A stretch of DNA of 52,500 bases, from assembly GCA_014529385.2 (NCBI GenBank), contig CM043946.1, forward strand, positions 19,774,577 to 19,827,076, in the 5' to 3' direction. Origin of the DNA: Adiantum capillus-veneris. Lineage: Eukaryota; Streptophyta; Polypodiopsida; Polypodiales; Pteridaceae. Both the position numbers and the translations under genes were made by a program. How positions within the stretch are numbered: position 1 is the first letter of the stretch; the number at the start of each line of letters is the position of its first letter. This document shows positions 10,567 to 20,253 of the stretch, one piece after another. The notes beneath the pieces are model-generated. The model searched no databases. It had not been told where the DNA came from and saw nothing but the letters and a program-made list of their open reading frames with translations.

Positions 10567-11524
10567 TCACCCCCACAAGTATCGTATTTTTGGGTGGGCG
10601 GTTGTCATGTGTTTGGGTTCGTCCTGTTTCCTTGGTTCATCCCTGGTCACTTCCTCGATCACTCGATCAACGTCCGGTACAGTTGGGTTTTGCCCTCCTG
10701 ATTTTGTCATGGACTCACTCGTAGTTGAAGGAGTGCTACTAGTCCCCTGATCCGTGTCTTCAGTCACCTCCCCATATGCTTTGCAGTTATCTACAAGATA
10801 CAATGCCTCTTTCGTGACTTTCTCAAAGGTGGCACAAGCTTTCAGGTGCAAGTTCTTCTTGAGCGTGTCATTTTGCAGTCCCTCTATGAAGAGGATTGAT
10901 AGTCTTTCATCCTGAGGTAGTTCTCGAGCAGGGCATCTTTCAATATACTGCCTGAAATGAAGCGATGCTTCTTTCACTTTTTCCTTCTCCTTCTGCCTAA
11001 ATGCATAAATCTGGGAGACAGTGTTATGCTTGATCCCTCTTTTTGAGAATTCCTCAGTGAATTCTTGGAGAAGTTGCTCAATACTTGGGAATTCTAAGTT
11101 GTTTAATGGTTGAAACCAAGTCAGGACATTACCTTCCAATGTCAACCCAAATCCTTCATACTGAGTGTGGAATCAGTCACCTGTTCCACTCTCAATACTT
11201 GTTTGAAGGTTGAAACATGGGCATATGGATCGCCAGATCCATTATACTTTTTGAGTAAGCATTTTACCACTTGGGATGGTCGCATACACCTAGCCTCTGC
11301 AACCATTCTAACAACTCCTGGTCCCCTGGAATGGCTTCTCTTGGTTCGTAATCTCCTCTTGGTACTAATAATGGTATCCTATCCACCCTACGTTCATCAA
11401 TTCGATCTCTTGTGATAGTCGAAGGGATTCCAGTGGTGTAAGTGAATTCAAGAACAGAGCTGCCCCTATGTGTGTTCATGGAAGCCCTAGTCGCCGTTGA
11501 CCCTAAGGGTTCTATTCTCGGCAC
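10567..11524 (-). pseudogene. Gag capsid (retrotransposon gag domain), frameshifted
   Basis: Two frames together make a Gypsy capsid. The upstream one (11524-11264) ends LEWLQRLGVCDHPKW. The reading then shifts (translation of about 11264-11146 gives YNGSGDPYAHVSTFKQVLRV, the usual GDPxAH-FK core) and shifts again into the downstream frame from 11145: LEGNVLTWFQPLNNLEFPS, FTEEFSKRGIKHNTVSQIY, KEASLHFRQYIERCPARELP, SILFIEGLQNDTLKKNLHL. These are the conserved segments of the retrotrans_gag family. At least two frameshifts are needed, so it is a pseudogene. Confidence 0.82.
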
Positions 11525-11528
11525 TCGT

Positions 11529-12374
11529 TCATGTCCATAAGAATCCTTGTTTGATGTGAGTGGTCATGGTTTTTTCAGCTTTTGGATTTACATAGTATTG
11601 GTGGAGTGGTCCTCCAAAATATGTATACCTCTCCAACTCCTTCTGGTCCATTGCGGAGTACTTTCGGCCATACTTGTCCATTATGACCACCTGAATACTT
11701 CTACCCTCCATATAAGTGTAAATATACAAGTTTTTTTGGTCAGTTAATTCCTTGATGCGGGGCCCGTCACATCTGTAATAGAGTGTTTGGTCTCCAGTAT
11801 TGAACTTATAAAGCCCCACATAAGTGTTGTCTATGTTAAGGCGCTCAGTCTCACTGGTGCGTCTGAGTACCACGTTTTGTTTCTCCATTTTGTGTGGTGC
11901 ATGGGCCGGTTCATTATCTACTTTGTCCTTGGTGCCGATCATTCCCCATTTATCCACAATATACGGGTTATGAACCACTAAGTACATCATTCCCTCTCGG
12001 TCGAAATACCTATCCCCATCATAATCAACATCTACAAGGTCTCTGAACTCGCTCGGCCTATCTTCCAACTTAACACAGTAGCGGTCCATTCCATCCTTAT
12101 CGATTTTGGCTCTAAGAACATTTTCAAATTGAAACTTCAGATACAACAACTTTACATCAGATGTGGGTTGTGAAGGACCTGTACCCATCAAATCTGTTTC
12201 CTTAGGGTTTGACTTGTTAGAATCTTCAGTCATGAGGCTGTATGATCTCTCAGACGAAGTGTCAGAGAAATTCTCCTCCAAAATGGGTTCCAGAGGCGGT
12301 AGTGGTCCGTGATTCACGCTTTCTTTTGTTGAGTGATTACTCCCTTGATCAAAGTGGTTCCTATTGTGGTACAA
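11529..12374 (-). CDS. ORF of unknown function upstream of gag
   Basis: A 281-codon frame. The first ATG is at residue 48 (12233); the frame before it is open back to a TGA near 12384. Content: an acidic Ser-rich start (LEENFSDTSSERSYSLMTED), then a middle that looks folded (MDRYCVKLEDRPSEFRDLVD, REGMMYLVVHNPYIVDKWGM, NTYVGLYKFNTGDQTLYYRC) and IYTYMEGRSIQVVIMDKYGR. No zinc knuckle, protease, membrane or signal sequence is seen. I do not recognise the fold. It lies first in the element, directly before gag, where standard Gypsy elements have only a leader. It could be an extra protein or an N-terminal extension of Gag. It has stayed open longer than gag itself. Confidence 0.6.
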   Translation of the reverse strand: MYHNRNHFDQGSNHSTKESVNHGPLPPLEPILEENFSDTSSERSYSLMTEDSNKSNPKETDLMGTGPSQPTSDVKLLYLKFQFENVLRAKIDKDGMDRYCVKLEDRPSEFRDLVDVDYDGDRYFDREGMMYLVVHNPYIVDKWGMIGTKDKVDNEPAHAPHKMEKQNVVLRRTSETERLNIDNTYVGLYKFNTGDQTLYYRCDGPRIKELTDQKNLYIYTYMEGRSIQVVIMDKYGRKYSAMDQKELERYTYFGGPLHQYYVNPKAEKTMTTHIKQGFLWT

Positions 12375-14380
12375 TCTTCCTGATCACAGATTCATGAATA
12401 ATGGGTAAAAAAAAAATCCAAACCGAGTTACCTCATTAAATAGTTTGAATCTCCCGTTTGTTCTTGCTTGCTGGAAATATCTTCTAGTACTTGTAACCTG
12501 TCAAGGATGTGCTTGATAGATGTAAGCTTACAGCTGTCCTTGTCGGTTCTTTCTTTTGTTCGACAAAACTTGGCACACAATTCCCTACTCAACCTCAACA
12601 ATTTTGATCCAATTTCAATTTTGAAAGAAGCACCTGGTTGCTATGGCCTAGCTCCTTGTGTGGTAAGTTTCTGTCTCTGTTCTAGCTCAGAGGTACATGG
12701 ATCGCGATCCATGTTGGAAAGCCATTTGAACTTTTGTTGATACCTCAGCTTTAGCATGGTTAAGGGATCTTATGGTATCAAAATTTTCAGAAATGAATCT
12801 CTGGATTGGAAGCTAAGTTGATTTTGTCACTTTGCCTGAGCTCCTATCAGTTCTAAGCTTTTGGAAGGGTTTCTTGCACCCAATTTCAACTCTGGAAGGA
12901 CCATTAGACTCTCTGTGATCCTCTCTAGCTAGGGTACTAGTTTGGTGTCAATTTGTGTCAGAGGAACATGGATCGTGATCCATGTACCTTTGTGTCAAAA
13001 TACACTGAATTTTGTCCTACAGCTAGTCCTTGGCCTAGTGATGCTGCCTATATGGTTTTTGAATGTTTTAAAGCTTTTTAGGACATGCAAAAGTCAGTTG
13101 TAGGGTTTATGTCAGTGGTTTCCTCCCTTGACCTGATTTATGCCACCTTTTGTCCTCTTTTTGAGATTTCCTGATAAGGGTCCTTTAGGAGAAAGTGCTC
13201 CAATTGTTATCAGTTCCCTGCTTGTCTTTTATCAGCTCAAACTTCCAAAAAGGTACATGGATCGCGATCCATATTTGGCATGATTTTGGACTGACACTTT
13301 GTAAGCTGATCACACAAGGTATGATGATGCTATTCCCGAAGTATTTTTGGATTTGTTCAGTTTTTTCCAAGTGAAAAGTAAAGTTTTGTGTCTGTTTTGC
13401 GGTTTTTTGCAAACCACTCCTTTTCTGGTATTTTGACCAGCTTTTTTCACTTTTTGTCTATGGCTCCTTTTGGAAAAGTTGTTCAACTAATAATCAGGAG
13501 TACACTGGTCAAATCTTGATGTCAGATGCCTACCTGGAACATGGATCGCGACCCATGTTGGGAAGCACCTGGGCATGAAATTTGTTTTTGTGGATTCCTT
13601 GTTTCTAGTCGGTCCCAATTCTCATCTCTTTTTGGATTTGGCCAATTAAAAGTTTAATTTTTCCTTGTTTTTTCCTTTTCTCCAAGGTTTTTGGTCTCAT
13701 CACCTCAATCTTGATTTTTATGATCTTCTGGTCCTCTTCTTCTCACCAAACTCAATGTTTTGATGCCTGAGAGCTTGTTCTAAGCAGAGGAAATAATTTT
13801 AGCAACTTTTGCCAAAAAGGTACATGGATCATGATCCATGTTGGGCAAGATTTTTGACAAGTTTTTGCACAGTCTTTTTCAACAAGTGTTTTTATCCCCT
13901 TCTTGAGAGTTTTACTGGGTTTGGTCAAGTTTTGAAGCTTTGACCATCACTTCTTCAATTTTCCCGAGTTATGGTCTTCAACACCAAAATAAGGTTTTTG
14001 ACAGTTTTTCCCTCGATCCTTTTGGCCACAAATGATGGTGTAATTTGTTACCGAACCTACTCCTACAACTGAAATGAATGTGCAAACATAATTGTACTTA
14101 ACAATATAAAAATAACAATAATAAGTGTGGTGCAACAGCCCTTTCCAAGCATGTGAAAAATCAAAGAACGAAATACTATCTTGTACCTCACTCACAGCTT
14201 TCTTTGCTCTTAAGGAATAGCATTGGCTAGTCTTGGACTCCAATCGCTATTAAGCACTAAACTTACGTCTAGTTGCTTCACTGTCTATGAGTAAACGCAA
14301 CGGGTATCAAAAGCTTGAAGGGAGATTTCTCTTTTTGTTTTTTTGTACACTGAGTCACATACCACCTAAGGATCGGTTTC
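12375..14380 (-). other. Long untranslated leader of the Athila/Tat-like element
   Basis: About 2 kb between the primer site and the first ORF with no coding frame that looks real on either strand. It is T-rich on the + strand and built around five copies of a palindrome (see the separate repeat entry). No LTR, tRNA or gene was recognised inside it. Confidence 0.7.
12695..13841. repeat. Five spaced copies of a 20-bp palindrome in the leader
   Basis: Copies begin at 12695, 12966, 13255, 13539 and 13822, at intervals of 271, 289, 284 and 283. The first is the perfect palindrome ACATGGATCGCGATCCATGT. The others differ by one or two bases; the fifth has centre AT instead of CG and is still perfectly palindromic. 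Four of the five are followed by T-rich text starting (A/T)TTGG or TTGGGA. The sequence between copies is much less alike. A weak sixth version (GGTACATAAATCACGATCC) lies in both LTRs near 3060 and 14724. Confidence 0.9.
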
Positions 14381-14397
14381 CCCGGCAGCGGCGCCAA
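14378..14397 (-). other. Primer-binding site, tRNA-Asp type
   Basis: On the minus strand directly after the 5' LTR the text is TTGGCGCCGCTGCCGGGG. From memory this agrees with the complement of the 3' end of plant tRNA-Asp except for one C/T change. Athila-type elements are known to use tRNA-Asp. Confidence 0.75.
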
Positions 14398-15271
14398 TGT
14401 TAGCAGGTCGCCACGACGGACGTCTGCACCATAGCTCTTTTGCACTAACATAATGTCAATATGCAAGGAAGCGACTCGGGGTGGGGCACGGAGACTTAAT
14501 GAGGGTGTTAATCTCACCAAAGTGAACTCAAAGACTACTCGTTCTTACAACAAAAGCAAATCAACCACTTCCTAGTCAGACAATCAATGTGCGTCCATTC
14601 TCAACACTCAATACAATCACGTCGTTTCGGTATCCAAACAAATCCGGAATGTCACGAAACTTAAGGAGAGGTATCACAACGCTTATGGGATCAATCCTAC
14701 CAAGTTCTATCACCATCTGGGAAGGTACATAAATCACGATCCATCACAAAAAATGTGCAAAAAACTGAAACAGAAGTACTTGGAAAGATCCTCCTAAAGC
14801 ATAGAAACACTTGACATCAAAGAACAACCATTTTAACTCCCAAATCAATGCATTTAGCTCACAAACGACTCATCACAAACCACATCAGAATTGGAAATGA
14901 TTACACTTAGATTAAAGAGCAAGAGACAAGGAACACAATGTACTATTCGGAATAGACTTCTGATTACCCGTTCAGGAGAAATGATGATTACAAATTGTAG
15001 TCACAAGAATCTTTAGCAGTACACGTTTTCTTCCCCAAGCTAATGATAATAATCCTTTCAAAACTAAGGGTTTTGACTTTAAAAGTTGGGGGCTTTCCCA
15101 TGGCCAACCGGCCTTTTACAGAGGGTAGACTCAAAGAACATAAAAAAGAATATGGTCTAATCTTCTTCTGATTACAACTCATTTTAGGCAGAATTACAGG
15201 GGTTTTGTCGAAAAATAGAGTATACACCGGGTTTTGTGTGCATACGTCTACTCGCTCGTATCCACCAAACA
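14398..15271 (-). repeat. 5' LTR of the Athila/Tat-like element
   Basis: Matches 2734-3621 along its length. Starts TGTTAGCAGGTCGCC and ends CCACCAAACA on the + strand. Followed directly by the CACGT duplication. It lacks a dozen or so bases present near 3150 in the other LTR. Confidence 0.92.
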
Positions 15272-15276
15272 CACGT
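15272..15276. repeat. Target-site duplication (right copy, CACGT)
   Basis: Same five bases as 2729-2733, directly after the CA end of the LTR. Confidence 0.9.
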
Positions 15277-15870
15277 CCTTCTCTTAAGCATTGGTCTGCA
15301 GCAAAGCAAGTATTGAAATACTTAAAAGGCACTACAGATTTTGGTTTGGTCTATCGACGACAACAAACATAAATTCTATGCAATCTCTTTCTCTTTTGGG
15401 TTACACAGATGTAGACTAGGAAAGCTTATCTATGCGATATACTAGTGGAAATTGCTTCTTTATAAATGGTTGTCTTGTTTCTTGGACCAACAAAAAACAA
15501 CGATATGTTATAGTTTCTACGACTGAGTCAGAATATGTTGCGGCATCACTTGCAGCTCATGAGCTAATTTGGCTTTAACAAATACTCGTTGATATTGGTC
15601 ACTCTCCTCTTTCTAGCACATCCTTGCGGTATGACAACCAGAGTGCTATTAGTCTTGCAAAAGACTATGTTCAACATAATAAGTCAAAGCACATTGTTGT
15701 CCATTATCATTATGTCAGGTATGAAGACGCAAAGTCACCATAATGGTTGAACACTGTCCAAGTGACCAGATGATTGCAGACATTCTTACCAAAGGCCTCA
15801 ACTAGTCACGTTTCATCCTTTTGCACTCGGAGCTTGGAGTTGCTTCTGTCTCACTCTTTTTAGATTATCT
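15277..15870 (+). pseudogene. Copia RNase H remnant (continuation of the element at 1-2733)
   Basis: Resumes the Copia frame cut at 2733: SKHWSAAKQVLKYLKGTTDF, then (after frameshift and stops) YTSGNCFFINGCLVSWTNKK, STTESEYVAASLAAHELIWL, YDNQSAISLAKDYVQHNKSK and HIVVHYHYVR. These are the Copia RNase H landmarks, including the TESEY Glu and the DNQSA Asp. Stops occur near 15417, 15577 and later. The tail corresponds to QMADILTKGL-type text near 15770-15805. Pseudogene. Confidence 0.88.
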
Positions 15871-16105
15871 TCTCTGCTCTTGTGATAGCTTTGTATATAT
15901 GTCATTGTAATCCTATAGGTACCATGCACTATGCACAATCCACACTTGCACACTCTGATCTCTGAGTCACTTGTATATTTGTACATAGATACACAATTCA
16001 CTTTCACATCATCATCACTGGTTCATATTTTCACATTGTATAGGGACTTGGGTTTTTCCCTTGAACTCCCCCAGGGTTTTTTCATCCAAAGCTACAGACC
16101 TTTGT

Positions 16106-16250
16106 TTGAGTGGGGGTGTTGGAGCTTTATATGGCTCACTCTACTCAACTTGGTCTCACCTATATATTTGTATCTTGTCCTCAATATGAATCCGTCTTTG
16201 GGAGCATACATGGTGTGTAACTTGTCTCCTGTAAGGTCTCCACCTTTCTA
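16106..16250 (+). repeat. Copia polypurine tract and start of 3' LTR
   Basis: TTGAGTGGGGG (16106-16116) is followed at 16117 by TGTTGGAGC, the usual polypurine-tract/LTR junction of a Copia element. The LTR's right end cannot be set because its partner lies outside the window; 16250 is only a working limit. Confidence 0.55.
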
Positions 16251-17202
16251 GCTGCAGAGGGATGAACTCAAAGTTTTAGGCGAAAGCATTGGACTTACAA
16301 ATAGGTAAAGTACTATCTCAAAAACAATCAAAAAATGGTATTTTTGGAATCTTAAGCACAGCAAACCCCGAGCTAGAAATTTTCAGATTTAAATTTGGAC
16401 AAAAACTGACCCCACTAGTCCTTCCAGAAGATTCAATGTAAATTAAATTATTAAGAAAAATTAAAGGGTTGCAGTAATCATTTAAGCATAGAATTTACTA
16501 AAGGTCTCCCATATATTTACCAATTAAGCAAAAATAGGTCAAAATATAGCAGAATTGATATTTTAAAGCTGGCAGGTAATTTGAGGGGTCATCACTGACC
16601 TGCCAGGGACACAATTAGTAGCAAGGGGCACCATCTTGAGTTGTAGGGCTGCTTGAGCTACAAGAAACTGCCATTTTCAGCCTATGAGAGCTTATGAGTG
16701 CCCAGAAACCTATAAATAAGACCCCTTGCTTCATATTTTGAGCAGACTCGGAGTCCTGGCCATTTCTCTCTCACCTAGAGAGATCTCCACTCGGAAATCA
16801 CTAGAGAGCCAAACTCTAGTTGGTTAATCCATGGTAATTAGCACTAAACCTTTTTAATTAGCAGAATTATGATGATCTACTTACATTTTCTTAATTAATC
16901 CAATTAATTAAGAAGATTAAACTTACTTACACTCTAAAATTCTCTCCTAATTCTTAATTCTTTGCTGATTATTGAGATTAAGATTAGGGATACTAATCTA
17001 ATTAATTATTATGTTATATTAGGATTGAAATTAATCATTTTAATCATAAATTAATGGTAATTATACTAACTAAACTTAGATTAAGATAAGATAATTATCA
17101 GAGCTGTATTAGAATGTCAAGATGCTAAGAAAATTATCTCTTAATTTTTTGAATAATTTTTATAATTATTTAAGCAGAATTACACTGTTTTTAAGAGAAA
17201 AG
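16251..17202. other. AT-rich non-coding stretch
   Basis: Apart from the promoter candidate at 16711 nothing recognisable is seen. Base composition becomes strongly AT-rich from about 16830, leading into the 152-bp array. A partial, diverged repeat unit may lie at about 17052-17202. Confidence 0.5.
16711..16745 (+). promoter_or_regulatory. Candidate TATA promoter
   Basis: TATAAATA at 16711-16718, followed about 30 bases later by CAGACTCGG, then a pyrimidine-rich leader with CTCTCTCACCTAGAGAG. The downstream text is non-coding and AT-rich for 2 kb. It could belong to an unrecognised LTR or a host transcription unit. Only the spacing and motif support it. Confidence 0.35.
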
Positions 17203-18263
17203 TAAAGGGGAAATTAGCAAATTAGACTAAAAAGCTTTGAGATAATTTTTTGAGATAAAATACATCTTAAAAAACCCGTGATAATTATCTTAACCATTGA
17301 TAATTAGTAGCTAATTATCCTAGTAGAAAAACACTATTCTTAAGGAAAAATTAAATATAGAAAATAGCAAATTAAACTAAAATGCTTTGAGATCATTTTC
17401 AGAAGTAAAATACATCTTAGAGAATCCTTGATAATTATATTTACCACACATAATTATTTTAGATCATTATCTTAGTAGAAAAACATTGTTTTTTAAGGAA
17501 AATTAAAGGGGGAAAATAGCAAATTAGACTAAAAATCTTTGAGATGATTTTTAGAGGTAAAAGACATGTTAGAAAACCCATGATAATTATCTTGATTGCA
17601 GATAATTAGTAAAGCTAATTATCTTAGTAGAAAAACACTGTTTTTAAGGGAAAATTAAAGGGGGTAATTAGTAAATCATGCTATATGATTACGTGCTATT
17701 TATCAGAGTTAGAATACATGATAGAAGGCCATGATAATTATATCAAGGTTAGAAAAATAGTATAGATATTTATTTGAGTCAAATTATACTAATTCTAGAT
17801 AAAAAAGTAAAGGGAAAATTTAGTAAATCATGTTAGATAATTACATGCTATTTATCAGAGTTAGATTACATAATATAGAGGTTATGAAAATTATGTCAAG
17901 GTTAGAAAATTAGTATAGATATTTATCTAAGTCAAATTATACTAATTTTAGCTAAAAAGTAAAATGGAAAATTAATAAATCATGCTATATGATTACATGC
18001 TATTTTCCAAAGATATATTACATCATAAATAAGCTGTGATAATTATGTCAAGGTTAGAAACTTAGTATAGATATTTAGTTTAGTCAAATTATACTAATTC
18101 TAGCTAAAAACTAAAGGGAGAAACTAGTAAATCATGTTATATGATTACATGCTATTTATCAAAGTTAGATTACATGATAAAGAGGCCGTGATAATTATGT
18201 CAAGATTATAAAATTAGTATAGATATTTATCTAGGTCAGATTATACTAATTTTAGCTAAAACT
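17203..18263. repeat. 152-bp AT-rich tandem array, seven units in two types
   Basis: Units begin TAAA at 17203, 17352, 17504, 17656, 17808, 17960 and 18112 and end at 18263, giving periods of 149-152. The first three (type A) share GCAAATTAGACTAAAA and CTTAGTAGAAAAACA. The last four (type B) share AGTAAATCATG, ATGATTACATGCTATTT and AAATTAGTATAGATATTTA. Both types end with an AAAAxTAAAG-like junction and share GATAATTAT in the middle. Confidence 0.9.
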
Positions 18264-18819
18264 TAAAGATGAAAATTAGATAATTAAGTTGGAAAATTAA
18301 TAGATAATTAACAAAGGTCAAAAATATTTTTATCTAATTTTGATAATTATACCATTGTTGATTAGTGAGTTTAGAAAATTATAATTGACCAAAAGTCCTA
18401 TTTTTAGCAAAAGATTAATTAAAATAAATAAACTTTGCTATCAAAAGTTTTAAAGAAAATTATAATAAGTGTAAACCTATGATATAAAATTAAGGAAATG
18501 AAATCTTTAAGATAAGATTAAATAGAATAAATATTAAGGTCAAAATAAGCAGATTCCAAGCTTAAGATTCGATGGGGAAATTAGAAAAAAGATATAGAAA
18601 ATTATAAGAAAATTAGGATAGCTTAGAAAACCCTTAGGAAAGTTGTGAAAAAAGTTATCATGACTATATAGGCAAATAAGAAATTACTAGGTCAAGAATT
18701 TATCACTTAAGACTATAAATTTAACTTAGATTTGGGTAAAATTGGATACAAAGGTTAAGTCTAGCTTCCGGATAATTTACATAATGATTAGACGTCCTTT
18801 TTATAAGGAATAAGAAGAT

Positions 18820-18957
18820 ATGGCACTTAAAAGGACCCTAGAAAATCCTACATCTGATGATGAGGGCAGAGCTCTAAAAAGAACTAGAGCGTCACACGAC
18901 GATGAAGTTGAGCCTAGTAGTAGGCCTGCAGAGGAGCGTCTTCAGGCGCCAGCGTAG
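18820..18957 (+). CDS. Small ORF of 45 codons, unknown
   Basis: ATG at 18820, TAG at 18955-18957. The product is highly charged, beginning MALKRTLENPTSDDEGRALK, with two basic KRT clusters that could act as nuclear signals and several acidic pairs. Its GC content is visibly higher than the surrounding AT-rich DNA. It is followed within 30 bases by CAGGTGGGT (18979-18987), which fits a splice donor, so it could be a first exon, but no second exon was identified. It may also be chance. Confidence 0.3.
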   Translation: MALKRTLENPTSDDEGRALKRTRASHDDEVEPSSRPAEERLQAPA

Positions 18958-20253
18958 CAGTAGATGACCAATCAGTCCCAGGTGGGTTTCCCATTATTCA
19001 ATTAAGTCTTTAAATAGTTTAATTTCTTTTATAAGTTAGCATTGCATACGTAAGGAGTGAGTAAGAATCAGAAAAGGAATAATTGACCAAAAATGGAAGG
19101 GAACTTTCAACGTGCATTTGTTTATAATGTAGGAAAGAATTGTTTGGGTTAAAATTGATTGAATTATTTAAGATACGATTGATCATCCTTAAGACAGCTT
19201 GTCTCAAGACATCTCCAACTCCTTGGTATAAATTGATGATAATGATGGCTTTCCAACCACGGATAAGTCGGTTACCCCCATGAACGATGAGTTTCTACTT
19301 CGTGTCATGTCTTGATGTTTCTACATAAGTTAGGATACCGTTTTTATCCTAGGAGAGCCGCCCGGTTGTATGGGCAACTGGTTTGGTGTATGGGCACCCG
19401 GAACCTTGGGTGGGGGTTTATCTACTCCGGATTGTGAATAAGGAATGGGTGCCGGTTTTTTCACCCTTAGATGGTCTTGAGACAAGAAGAGTACTAGTCA
19501 TGGTTATTATGGACAATGTTTTGATTAACAGTATCTTGTCTTAAGTTTAAAGATGTCTGTTTTCTAAAAGAATGCTTTCAATGTTGTCTTTAATACTTGA
19601 TTGAAGGAATTACTGTGACGAAAAGTTAAAAGAAACCATTATGTTAAATGTTAAAACAATGCGGTAGTAATTAGAAAATAAATGAATCATGTGTGTGTGT
19701 GGGGTGGTAAGTGGGGATTGACTAAGGTTGTCAATCAAGGACGGGTAGACTCGATTAGTCAGGTAACTATCCATCCCCGCGCACTCAAAACATTTGGAAA
19801 ACATCTTCACTTGGAAGAGGAGTCCACCAGCGGCTGTGCTCTCACATATGTTAGGGGGGGGGAAAGGGTTGGTTGAGGATACCTTAGCCCAATTTGTGGA
19901 AGTTATAAGGTCGAGATAGTTGGACTTTTAATACGTTGTCTCGTTTCCGCTGCGAGATAGGACTAGGTCTTTTTCTAAGGCTATAGACCCAAGCCATTGT
20001 CAATGGTAAAGGTCTATTCCTTGGATTTTTCTTGTTTAGAGACTCTGATTTTTATCAGACCTAGAGACCTGTCAAAGATCCCATCCCGATCTTGGTATTG
20101 GCAGGTTGGGGATCTCACATCTCCTCTCTCTCTTTCTCTCCACATCTCAACACTAAGAACCTCGTTGTCTCGTAAAATATAATATCTAACTATTCCAAAT
20201 TATTTTCTTATATTTAAATCATCATTTAATGTGGAAAAATGAATCGGAGCAAG
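18958..20253. other. Non-coding stretch, nothing recognised
   Basis: No supported ORF. The text is of mixed composition with a run of nine G near 19853-19861, a TG microsatellite near 19690 and paired phrases TGTATGGGCAACTGG/TGTATGGGCACCCGG near 19367-19400. Intron, decayed transposon or intergenic DNA are all possible. Confidence 0.4.

Larger units (their letters stand above)
2734..15271 (-). mobile_element. Ty3/Gypsy retrotransposon, Athila/Tat-like, about 12.5 kb
   Basis: A full-structure element with LTRs at both ends, a matching 5-bp TSD, a polypurine tract, a primer-binding site and Gag-protease-RT-RNase H-integrase in Gypsy order, all on the minus strand. Athila/Tat placement rests on the RT motif FLDGFSGYNQ and on a primer site resembling the 3' end of tRNA-Asp. 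Gag is fragmented by frameshifts and integrase by stops, while the RT/RNase H frame is still open over 604 codons. LTR lengths differ (888 and 874 bp) and carry many point differences, so the insertion is not recent. No envelope-like ORF is seen between integrase and the 3' LTR. Confidence 0.92.

Noticed and set aside
12695-13841. Evenly spaced palindromes as a CRISPR-like array
   Set aside because: Spacing of about 285 bases is far too long, there are no cas genes, and the surroundings are a plant retrotransposon leader.
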